Shown: piece after piece, positions 17,985 through 28,700 of the stretch
Position numbering within the stretch: the first letter of the stretch is position 1
Layout of the letters: each line of letters begins with the position of its first letter
From: Longimicrobium sp.
GTDB lineage: Bacteria > Gemmatimonadota > Gemmatimonadetes > Longimicrobiales > Longimicrobiaceae
Direction of reading: 5' to 3'
Assembly: GCF_036388275.1 (NCBI RefSeq)
Contig: NZ_DASVSF010000083.1
Span: 1-64,000, forward strand
Length of the DNA stretch: 64,000 bases
Made by a program: the position numbers and the translations under genes
The notes under the pieces: model-generated
What the model was told of the DNA's origin: nothing
Database searches by the model: none
What the model saw: the letters and a program-made list of their open reading frames with translations, nothing else

Positions 17985-18901
17985 ATGCGCAAAGCCGATC
18001 TGATCAACGGAGTAGACCAGGTGGTCCGCGCGTTGTCCGAGAGCGGGCTGGAGCTGCCGCTGGTGGAGGTGGCGCGGCTGGGATACCGGCGCGAACCCGT
18101 TCCCGGCGAGCTCCTGACTCGCCTACTTGGGGCTTTGCGCGACTACGGGCTGCGCGCCAGCCGCTTCACCCGTCCCGGGCGGCTGGTGGCCGAGGCGCTG
18201 GGCGTGACGGCGCTGGAGCAGGCGGACACCTGGTCGCTGCTGATCGCGGCGGAGAACCGTGCACAGGAGGCGTTTTCGTTCGCGGAGCGGGTGCGGTTCG
18301 CCACCCAGCACCTGCCCGCCTTCTCGGAGCTGCTGGGGCAGGGCGGGATCCCCGTGCTCGACGCGCTTCGCCGCGGGGACGAGGCCGGTGGGCAGGCGCT
18401 GCTGGTGGTGCAGGTGATCGAGGCGCCGCGGCGGTTTTCCACCCCCGCGCGCCTGGCGACGCTGCTGGACAGCCTGGACCTGCTGTACGGCGCCTGCGCC
18501 ACCCTTCACGGCGTGCAGCCGAACGGCCTGAGCGTCGTGGGGTGCGATTCGGGGAGCGACAAGACGTTCGAGCTGATGGGCGCCGCCCCCGTGATCGCCG
18601 CCGTGCGCGAGCTGATCGTGTCGGTGTGGGACCGCGTGGTGTTCTTCCGCGCGCTGCCTGCCGCGCAGCGATACCGCCAGGCCGCCGAGAGCCTGCCGGT
18701 GCTGGACTTGGTGCGCGAGCGGCTGGACGCGGGCGAGATCGCACCCGAGCAGCCGAGCTGCTGCGCCGCCGCATCGTGGAGGGCACGGGCAAGTTCCTGG
18801 TGTCCGGCGCCACCATCCCCGAGCTGCAGGAGCGCGCCTATGCCAACCCGCGCACCCTGATGGCTCCCGCCCCCAAGCTGCTCTCTTCGCCGACTCCGTA
18901 A
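17985..18901 (+). pseudogene. Unknown conserved-looking gene broken by a one-base deletion
   Basis: Unrecognised. From ATG 17985 the frame reads through about 256 residues (MRKADLINGVDQVVRALSES onward: helical, Leu/Ala/Arg rich, no signal peptide). At about 18752 the reading drops out of frame into low-complexity Ser/Pro/Cys. Inserting one G after CAG (18750-18752) restores GAG-CTG-CTG-CGC and a sensible tail (AELLRRRIVEGTGKFLVSG ... ELQERAYANPRTLMAP) ending at the TAA at 18899-18901. The span of 917 nt is one base short of a multiple of three. It is either a recent pseudogene or a sequencing error. Full length would be about 305 residues. Confidence 0.7.
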
Positions 18902-18915
18902 ACGGCCAAAAGCGA

Positions 18916-19005
18916 TCACGCAGAGGTCGCAGAGAAGACAGAGAGGACGCAGAGGGGTGGGCTGCCCTCTGCGTCCTCTCTTTTTCCTCTGCGACCTCTG
19001 CGTGA
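18916..19005. repeat. Family F long inverted repeat (terminator-like)
   Basis: Outer arms TCACGCAGAGGTCGCAGAG (18916-18934) and CTCTGCGACCTCTGCGTGA (18987-19005) are perfectly complementary. Inner arms GAGAGGACGCAGAGG (18941-18955) and CCTCTGCGTCCTCTC (18966-18980) are too. The result is a stem of about 40 bp between two convergent genes, with TTTTT at 18981-18985 in the 3' half. Confidence 0.85.
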
Positions 19006-19038
19006 AACGGGGTTCAGCTCTGCCCGCGGGTGCGTCGT

Positions 19039-19815
19039 TCAGGCCCTCGCACCCGGCCGATCCACGAGCGTGGCGCTGGCCTGGTCGGTGGGCTTGATGA
19101 TGATCTCGTCGATGTTCACGTGCGGCGGGCGCGTCGCCACCCACACGACCGTATCCGCGATGTCGGCGGGGGTCAGCGGGGTCATGCCGCGATACACGTT
19201 CGCCGCGCGCTCCGCATCGCCCCCGAAACGCACCACGCTGAACTCCGTCTCCACCATCCCCGGGTCGACCGTGCTCACGCGGACGCCCGTCCCCAGCAGG
19301 TCCATCCGCATCCCCTTCGTGATCGCCCCGACGGCGTGCTTGGTGGCGCAGTAGACGGCGCCGCCGGGATACACCTCGTGGCCGGCTACGGAGCCCAGGT
19401 TGATCACGTGCCCCCGCCTGCGCTGCACCATCCCCGGCGTGACGGCCCGCGAAACGTACAGCAGGCCCTTGACGTTGGTATCCACCATCTCGTCCCAGCC
19501 GTCCGGATCGGCCGCGTGCAGCTTGTCGACGCCGCGGCCCAGGCCGGCGTTGTTCACCAGCACGTCGATCTCCGCCCATTCCGAAGGCAGGCCACCGATG
19601 ACGCCGAAGACGGACTCGCGGTCGCGCACGTCCAGCTCCAGCAGGTGGCACTCGGTGCCGTGCTCCTCGCGCAGCTCCGTGGCCAGGCGCTCGATGCGCT
19701 CGAAGCGACGCGCGGTAAGGACCAGCCGCGCGCCGACGGCCGCGAACGCGCGCGCGCACGCCTGGCCGATCCCCGCGCTGGCGCCGGTGATCAGGACGGT
19801 TCCGGAAAGCTTCAT
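19039..19815 (-). CDS. Short-chain dehydrogenase/reductase (YdfG-like)
   Basis: 258 residues, classical SDR. A Rossmann glycine motif TGASAGIG at residues 10-17 is followed by TARR, suggesting NADP preference. NNAG and the catalytic YCATK (Tyr and Lys) with an upstream Ser (INLGSVAG) are all present. The layout and the C-terminal DIADTVVWVATRPPHVNIDE are typical of the YdfG/3-hydroxy-acid (serine/threonine) dehydrogenase subgroup. It is monocistronic, with the F repeat downstream and a gap of 40 bp to the ABC permease stop. Confidence 0.88.
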   Translation of the reverse strand: MKLSGTVLITGASAGIGQACARAFAAVGARLVLTARRFERIERLATELREEHGTECHLLELDVRDRESVFGVIGGLPSEWAEIDVLVNNAGLGRGVDKLHAADPDGWDEMVDTNVKGLLYVSRAVTPGMVQRRRGHVINLGSVAGHEVYPGGAVYCATKHAVGAITKGMRMDLLGTGVRVSTVDPGMVETEFSVVRFGGDAERAANVYRGMTPLTPADIADTVVWVATRPPHVNIDEIIIKPTDQASATLVDRPGARA

Positions 19816-19855
19816 GGGATCAGCATCTCACGATTCAGGTTGTTGATCATCGCCA

Positions 19856-22488
19856 TCACTCCTCGCGCAGCGCCTCCAGCGGCGTGTGGCGGAACACCTC
19901 GCGGCTGGCCAGCATGCCCACCGTGGCGGAGATGGCCGTCACCCCCAGCGAGAGCCAGAGCAGCGGCAGCACCGGCACCGCGAAGTCCGTCTCGAACAGC
20001 CACCGCGCGAGCGCCCACCCCGCGCCGATCGCCAGCACCGTTCCCGCGGCGCTGGCCAGCAGCCCCAGCGCAAGGTACTCCGCCAGCAGCACGCCCGCGA
20101 TCTGCCGGCGCGTGGCGCCCAGCGTCCGCAGCAGCACGCTTTCGCGGATGCGCTGAAGCCGGCCCGCCAGCACCGCGCCCAGCAGCACGATGAACCCCGT
20201 CGCCACGCTGAAGCCCGCCAGGAAGCGGATGACCGCCGCCACGCGCCCCAGCACCTCGTCGATGGCCGCCTGGATGGACGTAAGGTCCAGCACCGCCACG
20301 TTGCTGAACCGCCGCACCACGTCGCGCTGCACGGCCGAGCGCGCATCCGCGGACGGCGCGCGCGCCAGCATTACCCAGGTGTGCGGGGCGCCCTGCAGCA
20401 CCGCCGTGGGAAAGACGGCGAAGAAGTTTGGTTCCAGCCGCCCCCAGTCCACTTCGCGGATGGAGGTGACGCGCGTGGGGATACGCACGCCCTGCACATC
20501 CCAGGTGATGGTGTCGCCCAGCTCGAGCTTCAGGTCCTCGGCCACGGCGATGTCCATGGACACCTCCGCCACGCCGCTGCGATCCGCGCCGCCAGCCCCC
20601 GGCTTCCACCAGCGCCCCTCCATCACCTGCTCCGAGCGGATCAGGTCGTCGCGAAAGGTCGATCGATACTCGCGCCGCACCGCCCAGCGCTCCGGCCGGT
20701 CGCCGTCGGACGACGCGCGGCGCTCGCCCTGGCGCGGACGCCGCTGCTCCGGCGCGCCCTCCGCGTCCGCATCGGGATCGTCCGGGGCCAGGCGCGACGC
20801 GGGGACGCCGTTGATGGCGTGGATGCGCATGGGCACGATGGGCGCGCGCTGCATCACCCGCGTTCCCGACCGCCCCAGCTCGCTCGTGACGCCCTGCTCC
20901 TGGTCTGCTTGGATGTCGAACAGCAGCAGGTTGCCCTGGCTCTCCGCGTTGATTGCGAGCGGCGCGAGCAGGTTGCGCTGGACCAGGTACACGGTCGCTA
21001 GCAGCCACACGCCGAACCCGAGCGCGAGGACGACCACGGCCGTCTGGTTCCCCGGGCGGTACAGGTTCGCCACGCCCTGGCGGACGGGGTAGGGGAGCGC
21101 GCGGGTCGGCGCGCGGCGGGCCAGCTTCGTCATCCCCCAGGCGCTCAGCCACAGCGCGGCCAGGGTGAGGGCGATCCCCGCCGCGAAGCCCAGCCCGGTG
21201 CGGACGTCCTGGGCCTGGAAGAGCACCAGCGCGACGATGCTAGCCGCCAGCAGCAGCCATCCCCCGAACGTCCACGGGTCACGCCCGCGGCGGGTCGGCT
21301 CCGCTTCCACGCGGCGGCGGATGGCCTCCAGGGGCGAGATCCGTCGCGTTCCCAGCAGCGGCAGCAGCGCGAACGCCACCGCCACCCACACGCCGATGCC
21401 GATTCCCATCGCCACCGCGGGCAGGCTGACGGCGGTCTCCACGTCCACGGGGAGCAGGTCGGCCAGCAGCCGCGGCAGCACCCACTGCACCGACACGCCG
21501 ATCGCCGTACCCGCCGCCGCGCCGATCAGCCCCATCGCCCCCGCCTGCAGCAGGTAGATGACGATCACCTGCGGCGCGGTGGCCCCCAGGCAGCGCAGCG
21601 TGGCGACGGTGTCGCGCTTCTGCGCCATGTACGCGCCCATCGCGCTCGCCACGCCGATGCCGCCCAGCAGCAGCGCGAAGGTGCCGATCAGCGCCAGGAA
21701 CGAGCCCAGGTTGCCCAGCGCCTCGGCCATGTCGGCCTGCTGCTCGCTGGCCGTGTTGGCGCTCACCCGCTCCGCGCGAAAGATGGGGCGGTGTCCTTCG
21801 ACGAGCGGGTCGGCCGCCGCGGGATTCGGAAGGCGCACGTACGCCTCGTAGTCCACCCGGCTGCCCGGCTGCACGAGCCTGGTTTCCGCCAGGTAGCGGG
21901 CGGGGATGTAGACGCGCGGGGCGAAGAGCGCGCCCACGCCCACGGCGCCCGGCACCTTTTCCAGCGTGCCGATGATGGTGAAGGCGGACTCGCCCAGCCG
22001 CAGCACGTCGCCCACGCGGGCGTCGAGCGCGGTGAGCATGGCGGGGTCCACCAGCACATTGCGGCCCGACTGCAGCTGGGGATAGCGGTCCGCCGGCGCG
22101 GTGACGATCTCGCCGTAGTACGGATAGCCCGGCTCCACCGCGCGCACCTGCGCCAGCCGCGCGGCGCCCGTGCGCTCCACGAGCGCCATCGACGCAAACG
22201 CGGTCACCCGCGCCACGGGCACCCGGGCGCGCCGCAGCGAATCCAGCAGCGCCTCGGTCTTCGGCCCGAGCGCGCGGTTGCTGCTCAGGCTGACGTCCGC
22301 CCCGACGAGGGCGCGCGCCTGGTCGCGGACGCCGGCCAGCAGGTTGGCCGCGAACGACTGCGTGGCGACGAGCGCGGCGACGCCCAGCGTGATGGAGGAA
22401 AGGAAGAGGAGCAGCCGGCGCCGGGCGAAGCGGCTTTCCCGCCACGCCAGCGCGAACAGCGGACGGATGGCCTGCGGGCGGAGGGCCT

Positions 22489-22492
<4 letters not shown>
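19856..22492 (-). CDS. ABC transporter permease, FtsX/YbbP-like
   Basis: 878 residues. The N-terminal hydrophobic helix (LLLFLSSITLGVAALVATQS) leads into a large periplasmic MacB-type domain. Three helices follow (~260-380: ASAMGAYMAQKRDTVATLRC lies in the coupling region), then one or two central helices, a second periplasmic domain, and a final FtsX trio with LLRTLGATRRQIAG near 780. This double-FtsX layout matches YbbP. Its start (GTG 22492) overlaps the stop of the ATPase gene (GTGA). Family members move hydrophobic molecules or act mechanically in the envelope; substrate unknown. Confidence 0.88.
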
Positions 22493-23158
<666 letters not shown>

Positions 23159-23166
<8 letters not shown>

Positions 23167-23887
23167 TCTGTCTTCCCTGCGCCGTGCCGGGCCGGTGGTG
23201 GCCCTGGCGGCCCTGATTGTCGGGTGCGGCGCCCCCGAAAGCAACGGCTCCGCCGAAAGTTCGTCCAACCCCGCCGGCTCGGCCGAGGACGACATGGCGG
23301 CCGACCGGCGCGTGGTGATGTTCCTGGGCACCAGCCTTACCGACGGCTACGGGCTGGAGCGCGAGCAGGCGTATCCCGCGCTGATCCAGCAGAAGATCGA
23401 CTCCGCCGGGCTGCCCTTCGAGGTGGTGAACGCAGGCTTGAGCGGCGAGCGCAGCGCCGGGGCCCTGCAGCGCGTCCGCGGCTGGCTCCTGAAGCAGCCC
23501 TTCGACGTGCTGGTGATCGAGACAGGTGCCAACGACATGCTCAATGGCCTGCCCGTCACCGCGCTGCGGTCCAACATCCAGGGGATCATCGACACCGTGC
23601 GCGCCGCCAAGCCCAACACGCGCATCGTGCTCGTGGGGATGCTGGCCGCGCCCAACCTGGGGCGCACCTACGTGGATCGCTTCAACCGCGTGTATCCCGA
23701 CCTGGCCGAGGAGAACGACGTTCCGCTCGTCCCCTTTCTGCTGGAGGGCGTGGCCACGGAGCGCGACCTGAACATCGCCGACGCCATCCATCCCAATGCG
23801 CAGGGGCACCACGTCCTCGCGCGCACGGTGTGGAAGGCGCTGGAGCCGGTGCTGCGCGACGCGGGCACGAGTCAGCGCGGAGGGTGA
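23159..23887 (+). CDS. GDSL/SGNH esterase lipoprotein, TesA-like
   Basis: 242 residues, an SGNH hydrolase. It starts with a lipoprotein signal (basic SSLRR, hydrophobic stretch, lipobox LIVGC), so it is probably anchored to a membrane, unlike soluble periplasmic TesA. Catalytic blocks: block I FLGTSLTDGYGL with nucleophile S59 (GDSL reads GTSL), block II Gly in NAGLSGERS, block III ETGANDM with the Asn, block V DAIHPN with Asp and His. It should hydrolyse acyl esters or thioesters. Start codon ATG 23159 overlaps that of ybbA on the other strand. Confidence 0.9.
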
Positions 23888-23990
23888 GGCGGACCGCGTG
23901 GATGCGGGTCTTGTCAGCGGGGGACGCGCTCGGCAGGTTGGATGGCTGACCGCGTCTTGATCCGAGCCACCCTCACCGCCCGATCCGTCG

Positions 23991-24503
23991 ATGACCGATA
24001 CCGCATCCGCCCCGTCGCTGAAGCAGCTCGCGCTGGGCGACCTGGACCACGAGCTGGAGACCACGCGCCGCGTGCTGGAGCGCGTGCCCGAGCAGCACCT
24101 GGACTGGAAGCCGCACGCGAAGTCGTTCAGCCTGGGGCAGCTGGCCACGCACCTTACCCAGATGCCGTTCTGGGTTACGACCACAATCAGGCAGAACGAG
24201 CTGGATGTGGCCGGGGCCCCGCGCACCGAGCCGCCCGCGACGACCGCGGAGATCATGCGCCGCTTCGACGACAACGCGGCCGAGGCGCGCCAGGCGCTGC
24301 AGAACGCAGACGAGTCCACGTTCGGCGATCGCTGGACGCTGCGCGCCGGCGACCATGTGATCCTGTCGATGCCCCGGCTGGCGGTGCTGCGCAGCTTCTG
24401 CCTCAGCCACATGATCCACCACCGCGGGCAGCTGAGCGTGTACCTGCGCCTGCTGGACGTGCCGGTGCCCTCCATCTACGGCCCCACCGCCGACGAGCAG
24501 TAG
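23991..24503 (+). CDS. DinB/YfiT-fold protein
   Basis: 170 residues, a four-helix-bundle DinB superfamily protein. The three metal-binding histidines are recognisable: ATHL (about residue 54), and SHMIHHRGQL (about residues 138-143). Members bind a divalent metal, and some are thiol-dependent transferases (bacillithiol, mycothiol); function here is not predictable. ATG 23991 is used. It lies between the esterase and a lipoprotein gene on the same strand, with separations of 103 and 24 bp. Confidence 0.82.
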   Translation: MTDTASAPSLKQLALGDLDHELETTRRVLERVPEQHLDWKPHAKSFSLGQLATHLTQMPFWVTTTIRQNELDVAGAPRTEPPATTAEIMRRFDDNAAEARQALQNADESTFGDRWTLRAGDHVILSMPRLAVLRSFCLSHMIHHRGQLSVYLRLLDVPVPSIYGPTADEQ

Positions 24504-24527
24504 GACAGGCGCACTGCACTACCGAAG

Positions 24528-24950
24528 ATGATGAAGACGATCCGCGTGGCCGCGCTGGTGCTCGCGGCAGCCCTCGCCGGTTGCAACGGTGACCCAGCCG
24601 GGCCGAAGGGAATGTCGGCCGCGGGTCGTTACGCACTGCAGAGCGTGGACGGCGCAAGCCTGCCTGCGCCCTGGATGGAGCAGGGGCCCACGTACAAGGT
24701 CGAAGTCGCCGGGGCGGAAATGGCGATCCAGCGTGACAGCTCGTACACGTACACGATCGACTTTCGTGAGACCGACGGAGCCAGCGTGACCACGGAGCGC
24801 TACGAAGAGGCAGGCACCGTGATCCAACGAGCCGACACGGTGGTGTTTACGGCTACGGGCCCGTTGACCGGCACGTTCCGAGGAGTCGTTTCCGCCAACC
24901 AGATGACCGTCGTGGATCTCGGATCCACCTGGGTGTACCGGAAACAATGA
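24528..24950 (+). CDS. Small lipoprotein of unknown function
   Basis: 140 residues. The signal (KTIRVAALVLAAALAGC) ends in lipobox LAGC, so the mature protein starts at a lipidated Cys near residue 19. The rest is predicted beta-rich (YALQSVDGASLPAPW, YTYTIDFRETDG, GTFRGVVSANQMTVVDLGS), similar in character to lipocalin-like META/heme-binding lipoproteins, but no family is recognised. A hairpin terminator follows at 25011-25041. Confidence 0.75.
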   Translation: MMKTIRVAALVLAAALAGCNGDPAGPKGMSAAGRYALQSVDGASLPAPWMEQGPTYKVEVAGAEMAIQRDSSYTYTIDFRETDGASVTTERYEEAGTVIQRADTVVFTATGPLTGTFRGVVSANQMTVVDLGSTWVYRKQ

Positions 24951-25010
24951 CGACGGCGCCGGATTCCCCGCATGGACCGGGGGGGCCGGAGCGTAGGTGC
25001 ATGAATACGA

Positions 25011-25041
25011 AAGCCGCGCGGCGAAACTGGCTGCGCGGCTT
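25011..25041 (+). terminator. Hairpin terminator
   Basis: AAGCCGCGC (25011-25019) pairs with GCGCGGCTT (25033-25041), followed by CTCGTT. It closes the lipoprotein gene before mscL. Confidence 0.65.
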
Positions 25042-25137
25042 CTCGTTGGAAATCCATGGATCGCCATGCTTGTATCACGCGCGACTCGAGCTCTCCATTC
25101 CGCCGCGCATCCCACTCACCCGCACCCCGGGCATTTC

Positions 25138-25590
25138 ATGGTCGACGAATTCCGGAAGTTCATCACCCGCGGCAACGTGCTGGACCTGGCCGTCGGGATC
25201 GTCATCGGCGCCGCGTTCACGGGCGTGGTGCAGTCGTTCGTGAACGACGTGCTGATGCCGCCCATCGGCTTGGTGCTCGGCGGCGTCGACTTCTCGGAGC
25301 TGTACCTGCACCTGGGCCGCGGCGCGTTCCCGACCCGCGCGGCGGCGGTGGAAGCCGGCGCGCCGATCATCAGCTACGGCCTGTTCATCAACAACGTGAT
25401 CGCGTTCTTGATCACCGCCTTCGCCGTATTCCTGATCATCAAGGCCTACCAGCGCACCCGCCCGCCCGAAGCGCCGCCCGCCGCCGCCGAGAAGCAGTGC
25501 CCGTTCTGCTACTCCAGCATTCATTTAGCTGCCATCCGTTGCCCGCATTGCACGTCGGACGTGTCGGGGCTCCCATCCCAGCAAGCATGA
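25138..25590 (+). CDS. mscL: Large-conductance mechanosensitive channel with zinc ribbon
   Basis: 150 residues. The MscL core is complete: the N-terminal amphipathic helix FRKFITRGNVLDLAVGIVIG, TM1 with AAFTGVVQSFVNDVLMPP, a periplasmic loop and TM2 (FINNVIAFLITAFAVFLIIK). It opens under membrane tension to release solutes on hypo-osmotic shock. After a Pro/Ala linker comes a four-cysteine ribbon (CPFCYSSI ... CPHCTSD), absent from the classical E. coli protein. ATG 25138 gives the normal N-terminus. Last ordinary chromosomal gene before the island. Confidence 0.95.
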   Translation: MVDEFRKFITRGNVLDLAVGIVIGAAFTGVVQSFVNDVLMPPIGLVLGGVDFSELYLHLGRGAFPTRAAAVEAGAPIISYGLFINNVIAFLITAFAVFLIIKAYQRTRPPEAPPAAAEKQCPFCYSSIHLAAIRCPHCTSDVSGLPSQQA

Positions 25591-25699
25591 TTTAATCGTC
25601 CAGATTTCTTGACGGCGGCTCTGGAGCGCGCCGCGCTCCGTTGGATGCTCAGTCTCAAGGCAACAATCCGGAGATTTTGGTCCGGCGTGAATCTGCGGT

Positions 25700-25715
25700 G
25701 ATAACTACTGATTAT
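25700..25715 (+). promoter_or_regulatory. Shared 16-nt upstream motif, copy 1
   Basis: GATAACTACTGATTAT, an imperfect dyad, ends 20 nt before GTG 25736. The identical sequence lies in the same orientation before the glycosyltransferase start at 31533 on the other strand. It could be an operator, or contain a -10 element (GATAAC). Confidence 0.55.
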
Positions 25716-25735
25716 CCGCTATATGGCGCCGCTCC

Positions 25736-28700
25736 GTGGCCTCCACTTCCGACAATACAATAATGTCTTCGCCCGCCGATCCGCCCCCTGATGCTAGCGC
25801 CCTGCGCATGTGGGGGTGGCAGGAGTTCGAGCGCTTTGCCGTCGACGTGCTAAGCCGCTGCTACGCTGCTTCGGGAATCACCATTGAGCCCACAGCATTT
25901 CAGCACGATGGCGGACGCGATGGCGAAGGGATTTACATTTTCCAGTCGGGCTACACGGAGAACGGCGACGATCTTAATCTAGTGCTCCGCATCTGGGTGG
26001 AGGTCAAGCACACAGGCCGCGGCAGCATCAACATGAACCGTGTGGGCGGCCACGTCATCCTCGCCAGTAACCAGCAGGTAAACAAGCTAGTCCTCGTTAC
26101 GAACACCCGCTTTGCTGAGCGGGTGATTCGCGAGATGCGAACGTTCTGCTTCAACAACCGGCTCTCCTGCGCCTTCGTGGACGGGCGCCGCTTGCTGCGG
26201 CTTACGACGCTTCCGCTGAACAGCACTGCCCACCTGCCTGCCACGGCGGTCACGACGCCCGTCCGAGCCCCTGGTTCGGCTCTGGCGCCGGGGGCGGTCC
26301 GCCGCCGACCGGCGGTTTCGCTGCGTCTTTCCGCGGACCTCTTCACGACGGATGCCGAACTCAATGCGGCCGTGGTGAAGCTTGAGCCCGGCGAACCGCT
26401 CTTCATCATTGCCGATTATGATGCGGGGGACCCCCCCCTTCGGACCGGTGAGCACTGCGGAATTCTCTCGTCTCCCCCGTACGCCGGACGGCTCAGCATC
26501 TACTCCACTACGTGCCTTCCACCGCTGTTGGCCAACGAGCGGTGCCGCACCGTGTACGTGGCGTACCCGGAGCCTGGGGCAAGCCTGGACGCGTGTGATT
26601 TCAAAGTGGGCGTGCGCGGCGGGCGGCGGAAGGTCACCTTGGACTGTACCGGGTCCGCCTTGGTGGGAGAGCAGGTGCTCTTCCCCACTGACCTGACCTC
26701 GCAGCGGCTGCGGACGGCGGCGGTCTGCGACCAGGTGGACCAGTGGCTGCAACACGGCGGGATCGGGCTGGTGGGTATCCGCGGCGCAGCCGGGACAGGA
26801 AAGTCGCACCTTATTCAACGGCTGCGGCGGCGGTGGCTGACGGCAGGGCCTCTGGAGATCACCGTCCGGGGAGGGGTTTTCCGGGACGCGTCCGGCATCT
26901 TTAGGCGGGTTACGAGGGCGGCGCTCTCCCTCCCTTCCTTTGAACCAGCCGATGCTGCGGGCGCGCTGGTGCGCCAACTCCTGGTAAAAGGGGGGTTGCA
27001 CGAACGCGCGGCTGACCGGATGGCCGGGCTGCTGCTGGCGATTTGGGAGGGGGGCACATCGGGAACGGTTCCCCAAGACTTGGCCGAGACGCTCATGGCT
27101 GTGCTGTCGTTCGCCTCGACGCACCGGCCGGTGGTGCTTGTGGTGGAGGACCTGCACGAGTTGCAACCTTCGGGGCTGCAACTGCTCCTAGGCGCGCTGC
27201 AACTCCTCCGCCACGGCTCGCGAGGGCGAGTGCTCTTCGTGGCGACCTCCCGGCCGCTGATCGAATCAGGCGGGCTGAGCGCGCATGAGCCGCTCTCCGA
27301 CCCACTTCAGTCCGTGTTTGAATTCTTGGGCAGTGGACTGGTGGATCTACCCGCGCCAGGTGCCGCGGACGCGCGGGCGCTCCTGCGTGCAACGGTTGAC
27401 GGGCTGGACGCGCCGCTCGCTGATCTAATTATCGGGCAGGTGGGGTCCACGCCCTTCGCGCTGAAGGAAGCAGTCATCTTCTTGGAGCAGAAGGGGTGGA
27501 TCCAGCGGGTCCGCCCCGGCGAAGGAGCGGTATTCGCGATTGAAAACTTGGACGCGTTCCGCAGGCGCATCAGCACCCAAGCATTAACGGGTGCCACCCG
27601 GAACCGGCTGGCACTCCTGATCACCAAGCTTCAGGTCGGCTATCCCGCGCTGGACAACTTTCTCGGCGCGGGTGCCGTGTGGGGGCGAACCTTCCCGTTG
27701 AAAGCCGCCGCAATGGCTAGCGGTGGCGACGAAGGGTTCTTGGACGTGCAGCTAGAGCGGGAGCTCTTCCGCTGGGAGATCCTTCGCACCGCGTGGGAGG
27801 AGGGCGAGGTTGTTGGTGAGTTCGCCCACGATCTGATCCGCACGGCACTCCTCGACAGGGTCGACACGCCACAGTTAGAGCGGCTTTCGCGCGGGCTGCT
27901 GCATGCGGAAGGCGGGCGGCTGCCGCCGGTTTCGCGCGCTAGGCTCGCCTACTGCGCAGGTGATGCGACCGCGTGCGAACGGATGGCTGGCGAGGCGGCG
28001 GAGCGCGCGACGGAGGAGGGCCAGCACTGGGATGCGCTTCAGGCGCGGCTGCTAGAGTTGGCCGTGGTGGACCCCGACCGCTTCGGCGACCTTGCCGGGA
28101 GCGAAGACCTGTTCGGGCTGGTGGCTATCGACGAGGGCATGCGCCATCTGCCGCGCACCCTCGCCGCGTCCTACCGCCCCGATCGGATGCACCGCGCCTT
28201 CGCCTTGATCCTGGAGTGCATGGCGCGGCTGGCACGTATCGGCGTGGGGCGCCAGCACGGGTTCGAGCCGCTCTTCACCGAGGGGACCATGCTGGCGCGG
28301 CACTTGGGCGACGAATTGGGCCGGGCACGGCTAGAGTACTTCCAAGGGTTCTCCGACTTGGAGCGGGACGACTTCACTTCGGCCGCGCGCCACCACGAGG
28401 AGGCCGAGGCCCGGTACGCGCGGGCAAACGAGGACGGACCAGAGCGTTTGGAGAACCTGTTCCGGCTCTTCCTCTGCGCGCGCCAGAGCGGCGACCTTAG
28501 CCGGGCAAACGAGATCCTGGACTACGTGGAGCGCACGCGCGGCAGCCGCCTGACCCCCGCCGAGTCCGCACGCCTGCTGGACTACCGTGGCTATGCCCTC
28601 CTTTACGTGGATCCGCCTAGCGCGATGCCGTTCTGGCGCGATGCGCATCGCATATCGTTGGGCGCCGCGGGGAGGGACACCCCCGTCAAGTACCTCATTA

